64,000 nt of DNA. Origin: Nocardioides sp. B-3 (GTDB lineage: Bacteria > Actinomycetota > Actinomycetes > Propionibacteriales > Nocardioidaceae). Shown piece after piece: positions 1-12,358 of this stretch (the first letter of the stretch is position 1; every line of letters begins with the position of its first letter). Location: positions 4,092,001 through 4,156,000 of the forward strand of contig NZ_CP087968.1 in NCBI RefSeq assembly GCF_024703895.1. Reading direction: 5' to 3'. The notes under the pieces are model-generated. The model saw only the letters and a list, made by a program, of their open reading frames with translations. It ran no database searches and was not told the origin of the DNA. A program made the translations under genes and the position numbers.

Positions 1-856
1 GTGCTCGAGCCCGACGTTGTGGCCGTACTCGTGTTCGAGCACGGTCTGCAGGTCGACGGGTGGCAGCTCGAGGAGCATGACCCCGCCCCCGTTGGCGAAG
101 GAGGTGCCGAGTCGGCCGAGCCCCGCCGCTACGTCGTTGGTGCACGCCGACGGCACCAGCACCACGAGGTGGTTGGGAGAGTCTCCGGAGAAGTCCACGC
201 CCGGGAACAACCGGTCGCCCGGGTCGCGCATGATCGAGCTGAACTGCGCGCCGTCCCCGGCCAGCCCGCAGCCCGGGGCGGCGGCCGCCGGCGCGGACGT
301 GGTGGGAGTGATTGCGCTGGCAGTGCTCCAGCCGGGAATCATCCCAGCGGACTCGCGGACCCAGTACTGCTGGGCACCAGTGATCCCAGCCATCAGCTCG
401 GCGTCGCTGCGAGCATAGGCCCCGAGGTTGGTCAGCTTGGCAACGTAGGTCGCGTGGGCGGCGGGGCCGGGCGCCGGTCGGGGAGAGACGACCTGCGAGT
501 CGCTCACCACCAGAGCCCAGGTCACCGGTCGACGCGTCCTTGAGCGCCTCGGTCCGTTCGCGCCCGGTGAGGGTGCTGCCGCCATCGGAGGCGGGCACCT
601 CGAGCAGGCCGGTGAAAGCCGAGTGCGGCTGGGCCTCGAAGTCGGACGCCGGGGCGATGCTCCGGCCCGAGGCCAGCTCGACCGAGTAGGAGTCGGGCCG
701 GCCACCCTCACCGGCAAGGACCCGAACGTGGCCAGTGACCCGCACCGGGTCCGGGTCATCCGCTGGTGACTCAGCCGCGGTCGCGAGACCGAGCGGCGTC
801 AGCAGTGCTGCGGCAATCGCCGCGGCTGCAAATGTCGCGACACGTCGTTTCGACAA
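1..856 (-). CDS. Secreted metzincin-type zinc metalloprotease (3' end cut off by window)
   Basis: Probably an exported zinc-dependent peptidase. The protein starts at a TTG with GGGGAG about eight bases upstream and begins with a basic stretch (SKRR) followed by an Ala/Leu-rich signal peptide ending near residue 27. The last readable residues are HEYGHNVGLEH, a full metzincin zinc site HExxHxxGxxH; the Met-turn and C-terminus lie outside the window. The N-terminal part and the protease part are in different frames, with one break near 515-540. Substrate is unknown. The neighbouring Rieske lipoprotein is on the same strand but shows no functional link. Confident on fold class, not on role. Confidence 0.75.
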   Translation of the reverse strand, partial: MSKRRVATFAAAAIAAALLTPLGLATAAESPADDPDPVRVTGHVRVLAGEGGRPDSYSVELASGRSIAPASDFEAQPHSAFTGLLEVPASDGGSTLTGRERTEALKDASTGDLGSGGERLAGRLSPTGARPRRPRDLRCQADQPRGLCSQRRRADGWDHWCPAVLGPRVRWDDSRLEHCQRNHSHHVRAGGRRPGLRAGRGRRAVQLDHARPGRPVVPGRGLLRRLSQPPRGAGAVGVHQRRSGGARPTRHLLRQRGRGHAPRAATRRPADRARTRVRPQRRARA

Positions 857-909
857 GATGATGCTCCCCGTGATGGCCCGACTGGCCGGGCCGAATGGCG
901 GACATCCTC

Positions 910-1379
910 TCAGGCCGGGCTGATCGTGTCTCCGTCGACCGTGATCTGGATCTCGGAGAGTGGCGAGGTGGCCGGCCCCCGGACGACGGAACCGTCCTCG
1001 ATCGAGAACTGGCTGCCGTGGCAACCGCACGGGATGACCCCGTCGGTGCTGGCGCTCACGGTGCAGCCCCCGGTGCGTGCAGACCGAGGTGAAGGCCTTG
1101 AAGGTGCCCTCGCTCGGTTGCGTCACGACGCACTTCTGCTCCGAGAACACCGCGCAACCGCCGACCGGGATGTCGCTGGTGGCAGCCGGGGGCGCCCGCC
1201 GCGGCACCGTCGGTGGGCGACTCAGCGCTGTCCGAGGACGTCGAGCCAATCGTCGGGTCGGTCGTCGGATCCGACGCCGTGTCGGGCTCGTCGCCGCCAC
1301 ATGCGACCAGCAGGGGCAGTCCGACGGCGGCTGCCGTGGCACCGCCGAGCACGTTGCGACGGTTGAGTCCGGAAGTCAT
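910..1379 (-). CDS. Rieske [2Fe-2S] lipoprotein
   Basis: Small membrane-anchored Rieske iron-sulfur protein. The N-terminus carries a twin-arginine-like NRRNVLGG, a hydrophobic stretch and a lipobox ending LVACGG, so export by Tat and lipidation are likely. A Thr/Ser/Asp-rich linker follows, then the Rieske cluster site CTHRGC and CGCHGSQF, two Cys-His pairs spaced as in the family. Two frame breaks, near 1188 and near 1072, must be closed to read it; both are one extra base, the second in a run of five G/C. It lies just downstream of uvrA on the same strand. Electron partner unknown. Confidence 0.85.
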
Positions 1380-1388
1380 GGCCAGAGA

Positions 1389-4396
<3,008 letters not shown>

Positions 4397-4431
4397 AGTC
4401 GTCCTTGAGGGTTCTGTGCAAGTGTGTTGGT

Positions 4432-4447
4432 TCGAACAAGTGTTCGC
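4432..4447 (-). promoter_or_regulatory. LexA/SOS box upstream of uvrA
   Basis: TCGAACAAGTGTTCGC matches the actinobacterial LexA operator TCGAAC-N4-GTTCGA at 11 of 12 fixed positions. It sits 36 bp upstream of the uvrA GTG, as expected for a DNA-damage-inducible promoter. Known for the family; the regulation here is inferred from the sequence. Confidence 0.85.
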
Positions 4448-4536
4448 CACATTGTCCCGGGTTGCAACCCGCCACGCTGTCAGTGCTCGATCCTACGGGG
4501 CTGCACCGACAGCCACTGTGTGTGTTGAATGAGGCC

Positions 4537-5237
4537 ATGACCGAACCCACCCAGCTCGAGATGCTGGCCGCCGCCACCACGCGCCTCGTGCGCACCGTCG
4601 ACGCCCCTGGACGACGCGGTCTTCTCGACGCCGTCACTGCTGCCGGACTGGACTGTCGGCCACGTCGTCGCCCACCCGGCGCTGAACGGCGAGGGGCTGG
4701 CGGGCGCGCTCGATGGCGTCGCGTCCGGCGTGCCCCGACCCATGTACGCCTCGCAGGAGGCGCGCGACGCCGACATCGCCACGCTCGGCGTCGCCTCGCC
4801 GGGGGACCTCCGCTCGCGCCTGATGGCGTCGACCGAGCTCTTCGACCGCGAGGTGTCCGACCTCCCCGACGACAAGTGGGAGACGGTGATCGAGCGCACG
4901 CCCGGCAAGCCGGCGTTCAGCGCTCGTTCCACGGTCCTGATGCGGGTGCGCGAGGTCGAGATCCACCACGCCGACCTCGGGGTCGGCTACACCGCGGCCG
5001 ACTGGCCCGCGGTCTTCTCGACCCTCGTCATCGACTCGATGCGCAAGCGCGACTGGCCGACTCCCTTCCAGGTGCTCGCGCGCGACCTCGCGCAGACCCG
5101 GTCGTACAGGCGAGGGCGAGCCCACCTCGACCGTGACCGGCACAGCGTCGGACATTGCGTGGTGGCTGACCGGACGCGGCGACGGCAGCACCCTGACCGC
5201 CGACCGCGGCGAGCTGCCTGAGGTCGCGCCGTGGTGA
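4537..5237 (+). CDS. Maleylpyruvate isomerase family protein (DinB-like, mycothiol-type)
   Basis: About 230 residues after closing frame breaks near 4605 and 5105. The N-terminus has the DinB/MDMPI helical-bundle pattern: LPDWTVGHVVAHPA supplies a metal-site His, and VREVEIHHADLGVG is the second conserved His block of mycothiol-dependent isomerases. The C-terminal region SDIAWWLTGRGDGS matches the family tail. Members of this family use mycothiol, or have unknown small-molecule transferase roles; the substrate cannot be read here. It overlaps the start of the next gene, so the two are probably co-transcribed. Confidence 0.75.
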
Positions 5238-5905
5238 CCTATGACGGGAACGTGACGCCCGGCGGTCCGCCGCAGGTCCGCCGGGCCGGATGCGTGACGA
5301 TCACCAAGGTGGCCGTCGACGAGAAGATGTCCAACAACGCCTATCTCCTGCACTGCGAGGAGACCGACGAGCTCGTGCTGATCGATGCCGCCGACGACGC
5401 TGCGACCCTGCTCTCCCTGATCGGGGACCGCTCGCTCACGGCCGTCATCACGACCCACCAGCACTGGGACCACCACCGCGCGCTGGCCGACGTCGTGGCA
5501 GCCACGGGAGCGTCCGTCGTCGCCGGAGCGCCAGACGCTGCCGAGATCACGTCACAGACGGGGGTGCCCGTGACCCGGACGGTCGTCCACGGCGACCGGA
5601 TCGCCGTCGGCACCTGCGACCTCACCGTGATCGCGCTCGCCGGCCACACTCCCGGCTCCATCGCGCTCTTCTGGGAGGACAGCTCGGGGCAGGGACACCT
5701 CTTCACCGGCGACTCGCTCTTCCCCGGCGGGGTCGGCAACACGTTCGGCGACGCCGCGGCGTTCGCCACCCTGATCGACGAGGTGTCGACCAAGATCTTC
5801 GACGTCCACGGCGACGACGTCTGGTTCTACCCCGGTCACGGAGGCGACTCGACGCTCGGCGCCGAGCGGCCACACCTCGACGAGTGGCGGGAGCGGGGCT
5901 GGTGA
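5231..5905 (+). CDS. MBL-fold metallo-hydrolase
   Basis: Intact 224-residue metallo-beta-lactamase-fold hydrolase of the glyoxalase II-like type. The metal motif is HQHWDHH, with further ligands in AGHTPGS, FTGDSLF and YPGHGGDS. The GTG start overlaps the stop of the DinB-like gene by 7 bp, and the GTGA at the end overlaps the next start, so three genes form a tight unit. This small hydrolase next to uvrA is common in actinobacteria. Exact substrate unknown. Confidence 0.85.
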   Translation: MVTYDGNVTPGGPPQVRRAGCVTITKVAVDEKMSNNAYLLHCEETDELVLIDAADDAATLLSLIGDRSLTAVITTHQHWDHHRALADVVAATGASVVAGAPDAAEITSQTGVPVTRTVVHGDRIAVGTCDLTVIALAGHTPGSIALFWEDSSGQGHLFTGDSLFPGGVGNTFGDAAAFATLIDEVSTKIFDVHGDDVWFYPGHGGDSTLGAERPHLDEWRERGW

Positions 5906-6306
5906 CGGACCGGGCGCACCCCGGGGTCGATGCCTACATCGAAGGGCTACCGGACTGGCAGCAGGAGATCTGCCGTGAGCTGCGCGACATCGTGTGGGCA
6001 GCCGATCCGGAGATCGAGGAGACGATCAAGCGGACCGTCCAGCCCTACTTCGTCCCGGACGGCAACGTCTGCGCGCTGCTGTCCACCAAGGACCACGTCA
6101 ACCTGTTCCTCTACGACCCGACCGTTCCCGACCCGCACCACCTGATCAACCGGGGCCACGGCAACGCCACCGGACGGGCGATCCAGATCTACCGGGGCGA
6201 TCCGATCCACCGCGAGGCTCTCGTCGGGCTGCTGCGTGCCATCGTCGCCAACAACCGCGCCGGCGGGTGGCGCAAGCTCGGCCGCGAGACTCCTCCTCAG
6301 CTGTAG
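5902..6306 (+). CDS. DUF1801 / YdhG-like small protein
   Basis: Intact 134-residue cytoplasmic protein with a GTG start overlapping the upstream stop as GTGA. The segment PEIEETIKRTVQPYFVP and the later LINRGHGNATGRAIQI fit the DUF1801 alpha/beta fold, which is found in iron-chaperone-like YdhG and related proteins. No catalytic residues are established. Its last 10 bp overlap the convergent kshB. Confidence 0.7.
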   Translation: MTDRAHPGVDAYIEGLPDWQQEICRELRDIVWAADPEIEETIKRTVQPYFVPDGNVCALLSTKDHVNLFLYDPTVPDPHHLINRGHGNATGRAIQIYRGDPIHREALVGLLRAIVANNRAGGWRKLGRETPPQL

Positions 6307-7386
6307 GAGATCTTCACCGGGTCCTCGGTGGCGGGCACGGACTGGCAGCCGAGGCGGATGCCCTCGTCGAGGTCCTCCTGCTCGAGCACGTCGTTGTGCA
6401 GCATCCGCACCTCACCGGAGATCAGGCGGATGGCGCAGGCGGAGCACTCGCCCTCGCGGCAGGAGTACGGCGCCTTGACCCCCTTCGACTCCGGGAAGTC
6501 CAGCAGCTTCGTCCCGGGCTGCCAGTCGTCGAAGACGTGTTCCTCGCCGTCGAGCTCGACCTCGACCTTCACGGGTCCCGAGGGCCCGGCCGGTGCAGCG
6601 TCCTCGGCCTCGTCCGCGTCGTCGGCGGACGCGATGACGGCCTGCGCAGCCAACACCTCCTCCACGTCTCCGAACGGGTTGCCGCCGAGCGAGACGAACT
6701 TCTCCCCGGTGGCGGCGGTCGCGCGGGAAGTCGAGGGCGCGCAGCGAGTTGGACACGGCCAACATGTAGGGCGCCGGGCCGCAGCAGAAGGACGTCCGGG
6801 TCGAGTACGCCGCAGCGAACTCGCGCAGCTGGTCCTCGCTCGGCAGTCCCCGGACCGACTCGAGCCAGTGGAAGACCTGCAGCCGGTCCGGGTGCTCGGC
6901 GGCCAGCGCGGCGAGCGCGGACGCGAAGATGACCGAGCTCTCGTCGCGGTTCGCGTAGAACAGCACGACCCGGTTGGAGTGCTGGGCCATCGCCGTACGG
7001 ATGATCGACATGACCGGCGTGATGCCGGACCCGCCCGCGAAGAGCAGCAGGTCGGCGGACCAGTCCTTCGGGGTGAAGATCCCCGACGGGGGCAGGACGC
7101 GCAGGGTGTCCCCCGGGCGGAGCTCGGAGTTGAGCCAGTTGGAGGCGTAGCCGTCGACGGTCCGCTTGACGGTGACCGTCAGCGGCGAGCCGGGCGGCGT
7201 GCAGATGGAGTAGCAGCGAGCCGCGAGCCCGGTCCGGTCCGACGGCACCCCGACGGTGAGGAACTGTCCCGGCCTGAACGCGAAGACGTCGGCGGCATCA
7301 GCCGGCACCTCGAACACGATCGAGGACGCGTCGGCGGTCTCGGCCACGACCTCGCGCACCTCGAGGAGGTAGGAGTCAATATCCAT
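6297..7386 (-). CDS. kshB: 3-ketosteroid 9-alpha-hydroxylase, reductase component
   Basis: Passes electrons from NAD(P)H through FAD and a plant-type [2Fe-2S] centre to KshA in 9-alpha-hydroxylation of steroid ring B. Domains in order: FAD-binding barrel with RCYSICTPPG, NAD-binding domain with FAGGSGITPVMS, and a C-terminal ferredoxin with CREGECSAC plus a distal Cys (LGCQSVP). A frame break near 6710 separates the NAD and ferredoxin parts. The start overlaps the stop of the small ORF next to kshA by 11 bp, so kshA, the small ORF and kshB read as one operon behind a KstR-type operator. Confidence 0.93.
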
Positions 7387-7678
7387 CTTCGGCTCCGATC
7401 ATGAGCTGTCCGTCGCGTACGGCGGCATCGATGCTCGCCTGCATGCGGGGACATGATGCGTGGACCGGCCGGCCTCCCGGCGCCCGGTCCAGCCGTCGGA
7501 ACTCGGCGCACTCCCCCAGAGCCTCGGCGTGCCACTGGATCGAGGTGTGGTGCTCGGAGTTCTTCTTGACGCCGACGCGGGCCGGGCAGTCCGGGCAGGC
7601 GACCTCGGTCAGCCGGGCCTGCGTGTAGAGCCGCTGGTCCTCGAGGGTGTCGGCGCTGGAGGGGACGATGTAGGCCAT
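7376..7678 (-). CDS. Small Cys/His-rich protein between kshA and kshB
   Basis: Intact 100-residue protein of unrecognised family. It has CPDC, then an SEHHTSIQWH stretch, GEC and a later SC, a pattern that could hold zinc or a metal cluster, but no known ferredoxin or Rieske spacing. No signal peptide or membrane segment. Its ATG overlaps the kshA stop (TGATG), and its own stop overlaps the kshB start, so it is translationally coupled to both halves of the hydroxylase. It may be an accessory or assembly factor of the oxygenase; that is inference from position only. Confidence 0.75.
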   Translation of the reverse strand: MAYIVPSSADTLEDQRLYTQARLTEVACPDCPARVGVKKNSEHHTSIQWHAEALGECAEFRRLDRAPGGRPVHASCPRMQASIDAAVRDGQLMIGAEDGY

Positions 7679-8833
7679 CAGCTCTTGGTCTCGACGGGCT
7701 CAACCGGCGAGGAATCCTCGCCGGCCTTGCGCGCGAGGTTCTCCTCGACCTCGGCACGCCAGAACTCGTTGGCCTTCGTCGTGTCCACCTCGAACTCGAA
7801 GCGCTCGGTCATCTCCTCGGTGACGTCGGCGGCGTCGACGTAGAACTGCTCGTACCACCGGCGCAGCTGGTAGACCGGCCCGTCCTCCTCGCAGAGCAGC
7901 GGGTTCTGGACCGGGGCCTTGTTCAGCCAGATGTGCACGTCCTGCAGGAAACCGTCCCCGAACATGTCGGAGTACTTCGTGCCGATGTAGCGCGCCGTCT
8001 TGTCGTCGAGACCCTCGGGCTTCTCGACACACAGGCCGTACTGCAGCTTGAAGGAATTGGGGCCCGTCGGGATGTGGCAGTTGACCGGGATGACCTTGGT
8101 CAGGAAGCCCTTGTAGTCGGTCTCGAGCCAGTTGATCATGAACGACGGCCCGTAGTAGGTGGCCTCCGACTTGAGGATGAGGTCCTCGTCGCCGTACCCC
8201 TCCCCGGCCATGTCAGGACGCCCGGTCGACTCCATGAACTGGGTCGCCATGTGGCCCTCGAAGACGTTGCGGAAGTTCGTCGGGAAGGCGAAGTGGATGT
8301 AGAAGAAGTGCGCCATGTCGACGACGTTGTCGACGATCTCGCGACAGTGCGCGTTGGGCACGTCGATGACCTTCCGTGTCCAGTCGGTGTAGCGATCGGT
8401 GCCGATGCCCTCGAGCTCGGGCGGCAGGATGTCGTGGTCGGCCGGGCTGCCCTCGGCGTCGTGCCAGATCATCAGCATCCCGTTGCGGATCACGGACTCG
8501 TAGCGCTGCGTGCGGGCCCGGAGCGGCACGCGCCGGGCATAGGGGATCGCCTTGCACTTGCCGTCGCCGCCCCAGCGCCAGTCGTGGAACGGGCAGGCGA
8601 TCTCGTCGCCCTTGACGCTGCCCCCGGGTCAGGTCGCCGCCCATGTGCCGGCAGTAGCCGTCCAGCACGTTGAGGTTGCCCTCCGTGTCGGACCACACGA
8701 CAAGCTTGCCGCCGAAGGCCTCGATGCCGTGCGGCATCCCGTCGGCGAAGTCGGTGGCCGGGCCGAGGCAGTGCCAGCCGCGCGCGAAGCGCTCGGGAGC
8801 CGATCCGGTGTCGAGCATGCGGGTGTCACTCAT
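7678..8833 (-). CDS. kshA: 3-ketosteroid 9-alpha-hydroxylase, oxygenase component
   Basis: Rieske non-heme iron oxygenase that hydroxylates C9 of androstenedione-type steroids; with KstD this opens ring B. Seen: Rieske site CRHMGGDL and CPFHDWRW, then the mononuclear iron motif region NVVDMAHFFYIHFAFP supplying Asp and two His. About 385 residues. One frame break near 8628, where five G stand for four. Start chosen at MSDTRML; an ATG three codons upstream is also possible. The last ten residues (SSPVEPVETKS) are encoded by a short dispersed repeat. Divergent from fadE26 with a shared KstR-type box. Confidence 0.95.
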
Positions 8834-8854
8834 GCGGACCATTATGGCGCAAAA

Positions 8855-8872
8855 CGAGAACACGTTCTAGTC
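8855..8872. promoter_or_regulatory. KstR-type operator between kshA and fadE26
   Basis: AGAACACGTTCT with flanking CG and AG is a near-perfect palindrome matching the mycobacterial KstR motif (TAGAAC-N2-GTTCTA). It lies in the 46-bp divergent gap, 8 bp before the fadE26 ATG and 22 bp from the kshA start, so one site could repress both directions. Confidence 0.85.
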
Positions 8873-8879
8873 TGATGCC

Positions 8880-10057
8880 ATGCACGTCGACCTTTCGCCC
8901 GAGCACCTCGCGCTGCAACAGGAGCTGAAGGAGTACTTCGACGCCCTCGTCACGCCCGAGCGACGCGCCGCGTTGTCGATGGCGGGCGCGGAGTTCGGTG
9001 ACGTCGCGACGTACAAGGAAGTCATCCGGCAGCTCGGCACCGACGGCTGGCTCGGCATCGGCTGGCCGAAGGAGTACGGCGGGCAGGCGCGCTCAATGAT
9101 CGAGCAGCTGATCTTCACCGACGTGGCGGCGGTGGCCGGTGTGCCGATCCCCTACCTCACGCTGAACACCGTCGGGCCGACGATCATGCGCTACGGCACG
9201 GCCGAGCAGAAGGACTACTTCCTGCCCGGGATCCCGGCCGGCGAGCTGCACTTCTCCATCGGCTACTCCGAGCCCGGCTCCGGGACCGACCTCGCGTCGC
9301 TGACGACGCGGGCCGTGCAGGAGGGCGACGAGTGGGTCATCAACGGCCAGAAGATGTGGACGTCGCTGATCCAGTACGCCGACTGGATCTGGATGGCCTG
9401 TCGCACCGACCCCGACCTGCCGCGCCACAAGGGCCTGTCGATGATCCCGGTGCCGGCGGACTCCCCCGGCTTCTCCTACACGCCCGTGCACACGGTCGCG
9501 GGAGTCGGCACCAGCGCCACCTACTTCGAGGACGTGCGCGTCCCGGTCGCCAATCTGGTCGGCGAGCTCAACGGCGGCTGGTCGCTGATGACCAACCAGC
9601 TCAACCACGAGCGCGTCGCGCTCACCTCCGCGGCACCCCAGACGCACTCCTTGGCCCAGTCGTCGCCCGGGCCAAGGAGACCGAGGACGCGGACGGGCAA
9701 CGGATCATCGACCGTGAATGGGTGCAGGTGCTGCTCGGGCGCGCACACGCCCGCATCGACATGCTCAAGCTGCTCAACTGGAACATCGCGTCGTCCTCGG
9801 CGGACCTGTCCCCCGCGGTCGCCAGCGCGACGAAGGTCTACGGCTCCGAGCTCGCCACCGAGGTCTACCGCAGCCTGATGGAGGTCGTCGGGCCGCACGC
9901 GGTGTTGTCCGCCGACTCGCCGGGCGCGGTGCTGGCGGGCCGCCTCGAGCGCTACTACCGCTCCTCGCTGGTGATGACCTTCGGCGGCGGCACCAACGAG
10001 ATCCAGCGCGACATCATCGGCTATGTGGGCCTCGGCCTGCCGGCAGCACGGCGTTGA
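8880..10057 (+). CDS. fadE26: Acyl-CoA dehydrogenase, sterol side chain (ChsE4/FadE26 type)
   Basis: One subunit of a heteromeric flavoprotein dehydrogenase acting on C8-side-chain steroid CoA thioesters. Resemblance to FadE26 is strong: VTPERRAAL near the N-terminus, GWPKEYGGQ, SIGYSEPGSGTDLA, VINGQKMWTSLIQYAD and the end FGGGTNEIQRDIIGYVGLGL. About 392 residues with one frame break near 9645. fadE27 follows 24 bp later, the same pair as Rv3504-Rv3505. No clear Shine-Dalgarno sequence precedes the ATG, which lies 8 bp from the KstR box, so a very short or absent leader is possible. Confidence 0.9.
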
Positions 10058-10081
10058 CCAGAGACAGGGATAGGCACTGAC

Positions 10082-11185
10082 ATGGACTTCGACTTCTCGA
10101 CCGAAGCAGACGAGGCGGCAGAACTCGCCGCGACGATCCTCAAGGACCTCGCGACCCCCGAGCGCATGCGCGCCGTCGAGGCCGACGGAGACCGCTTCGA
10201 CCACGACCTGTGGCGGTCGTTGGGTGACGCCGGCCTGCTGGGGCTCGCGGTCCCGGAGTCGTACGGCGGCGCCGGGCTCGGCCTCGTCGAGGCCCTGCGC
10301 GTCATCGTGGAGGTCGGGCGGACCGTCGCTCCGGTGCCGGTCGCGCCCCACGTCGCCTGCGCACTGGCCCTCGCCGAGCACGGCACGGACGCACAGCGCT
10401 CACTCTGGTTGTCCGGTGCAGCGTCGCGCGACCGAGTGCTCGCGGCCGCGGTGTCCGAGGACACGGAGGCGTTGCCCGCCCGGCCGAGCACCACCGCGAC
10501 GCGCTCCGACGACGGCTGGGTGCTGAACGGCACCAAGACCCCGGTCCGGGCCGGGCATCGCGCCGACCTCCTGCTCGTCACCGCCAGCACCCCGGACGGT
10601 GTCGGCGTGTTCGTGGTCGAGGCGTCGGCCCGGGGCGCGACGACGGAGCGGCAGCGCACCACCGACGGAGACGTGGCGCTCCGGATCACCTTCGACGACG
10701 TCGCCCTCCCCGCCCACGCGCACCTCGGCGACGGAGCCGCCTCGCGGCTCGCGGACCTGCTCACCGTCACCGGCTGCGCCGAGCAGCTCGGCGTCACCGA
10801 AGGTGCGTTGGCGCTCACGGCGGCGTACGCAAAGGTGCGGGAGCAGTTCGGGCGACCGATCGCCACCTTCCGGGCGGTGTCGCAGCGGCTGGCCGACGGC
10901 TACATCGACACGCTCGGGCAACGGCTCACGCTCTGGCAGGCCGCCCGGCGGCTGGGCGAGGGCAGGCCTGCGGAGAAGGAGCTCGCCACCGCTGCCCTCT
11001 TCGCCGCGGACGCCGGGCACCGCGTGGCCCACACGGCCGTCCACGTCCACGGTGGGGTCGGTATCGACCTCGACGGCGAGACGCATCGCTACTTCACGGC
11101 TGCCAAGCGGTGGGAGTACGCGCTCTCCGGGACGACGCAGAGCGCGCTGGCCATCGGGCGCTCGCTCGCGGCGGAGCCTGTGTGA
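10082..11185 (+). CDS. fadE27: Acyl-CoA dehydrogenase, sterol side chain (ChsE5/FadE27 type)
   Basis: Intact 367-residue partner of FadE26 in the heterotetrameric side-chain dehydrogenase. The N-terminal helical domain contains GLAVPESYGGAGLGLVEAL, the middle DGWVLNGTKTPV, and the C-terminal domain AYAKVREQFGRPIATFRAVSQ and HVHGGVGIDLD. Family knowledge: in this pair only one subunit carries the catalytic base and FAD sites are shared. Placed in the KstR operon with fadE26. Confidence 0.88.
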   Translation: MDFDFSTEADEAAELAATILKDLATPERMRAVEADGDRFDHDLWRSLGDAGLLGLAVPESYGGAGLGLVEALRVIVEVGRTVAPVPVAPHVACALALAEHGTDAQRSLWLSGAASRDRVLAAAVSEDTEALPARPSTTATRSDDGWVLNGTKTPVRAGHRADLLLVTASTPDGVGVFVVEASARGATTERQRTTDGDVALRITFDDVALPAHAHLGDGAASRLADLLTVTGCAEQLGVTEGALALTAAYAKVREQFGRPIATFRAVSQRLADGYIDTLGQRLTLWQAARRLGEGRPAEKELATAALFAADAGHRVAHTAVHVHGGVGIDLDGETHRYFTAAKRWEYALSGTTQSALAIGRSLAAEPV

Positions 11186-11236
11186 TCAGCCTTCGGGGGT
11201 GATCTGGCCGACGAGTCGGCGTACCGTCGAAGAGTC

Positions 11237-12019
11237 ATGAGCCCCTCTGGTCCGTACGACCCGGAATTCCACGACGCGCTCGGAGAGCTGCACTCCCCGG
11301 TGCTCGGCGTCGCCGAGGTCGAGTCGTTCCTGACAGACGTGGCCAACCTCGCCGCGGCAGCGGTGGAGACGCGGGCGGAGGTCGCTTGCGGGATCACCAC
11401 GCGCTACGACCGCAACCCGGTGACATCGGCGGCCAGCGACCCACGAGCGGCGAAGGTGGACGAGGCGCAGTACGCCAGTGGGGCCGGTCCGTGCCTCGAA
11501 GCGATGTCGACGGGGCAGGTCGTCGAGGTGACCGACCAGCAGTCCGATCCACGCTGGGAGGCGTATCGCCGCACCGCGCTCGACCTCGGGGTGACGTGCT
11601 CGCTGAGCATGCCGCTCTTCGTCGACCAGTCGTCGGTCGGCGCGCTCAACCTCTACGGGTTCGGCCCCGCCGACTGGCTCAGCGGTTCGGGGCGCCAGCG
11701 TGCGGAGGTGTTCGCCGGACAGGCCTCCACCGCCCTCACCCCGGCACTGCGCTTCAGCGACCGGGCAGAGCGGTCCGGGCAGCTCGTCGAGGCGCTGCAT
11801 GCGCGGTCGATCGTCGACCGGGCGCTCGGGATCTTGATGGTCGAGCAGAAGTGCGACTCGCGGACGGCCTTCAACCTGCTGCGGCAACGCTCGCAGAGCG
11901 CCCATCGGAAGTTGCGCGACGTGGCGACCGACCCGGTCGGAACGCGCGAGCGGCCACCCGCTCGCGGGCGGGACCCCGTTCCAGGGAACCGGTCGACCCC
12001 GGTGGTGCCTGACTGCTGA
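11237..12019 (+). CDS. GAF-ANTAR antitermination regulator
   Basis: RNA-binding regulator: an N-terminal GAF domain (about residues 25-175, with GPCLEAMSTGQVVEV and SLSMPLFVDQSSVGALNLY) and a C-terminal ANTAR domain (about 190-235, RSIVDRALGILMVEQK then TAFNLLRQRSQSAHRKL). ANTAR domains bind tandem stem-loops in nascent RNA to prevent termination. The frame is open to 12019, but the last 30 residues are Pro/Arg-rich and unlike an ANTAR tail, so a frame break near 11935 moving the stop to 12012 is likely. A second small ANTAR-like gene follows. Confidence 0.85.
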   Translation: MSPSGPYDPEFHDALGELHSPVLGVAEVESFLTDVANLAAAAVETRAEVACGITTRYDRNPVTSAASDPRAAKVDEAQYASGAGPCLEAMSTGQVVEVTDQQSDPRWEAYRRTALDLGVTCSLSMPLFVDQSSVGALNLYGFGPADWLSGSGRQRAEVFAGQASTALTPALRFSDRAERSGQLVEALHARSIVDRALGILMVEQKCDSRTAFNLLRQRSQSAHRKLRDVATDPVGTRERPPARGRDPVPGNRSTPVVPDC

Positions 12020-12125
12020 CGAATGCGTCTTCACAGCCTCGCCCTTCCGGCGTACGGTGAGGGCGGTTGGGAGGTCAGCCGGCGGCGCGAGGTTGCCGCG
12101 AACGGTTCGATCGCAAGGACGCTCG

Positions 12126-12342
12126 ATGCAAGACACTCCCCACTCCCGCGTGGGCAGCCCGCTGGATCGCCCGGTCGTCGCCGTACAGGCATGGGACAGG
12201 ATCCCGCCACGCCCTCGCCATGCTGGCCCGCTGGTCTCGCTCCGCCGACGTCCCGATCACCACGCTCGCCAGCGCCGTGGTGGAGGGAACCGTCGACAAC
12301 ACAGGCACCGCCGAGGGGATGGCGGTTGGTCGGGGGAACTGA
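12126..12342 (+). CDS. Small stand-alone ANTAR-like protein
   Basis: About 71 residues after removing one extra C near 12205. The ATG is preceded by AAGGACG at good spacing. The second half, RHALAMLARWSRSADVPITT followed by LASAVVEG, has the alanine and helix pattern of an ANTAR domain but no sensory domain. It follows the GAF-ANTAR gene on the same strand and may act with it, or be a remnant of a duplicated regulator. Family call is by pattern only. Confidence 0.5.
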
Positions 12343-12358
12343 TCGGGGGGACCGGGGT

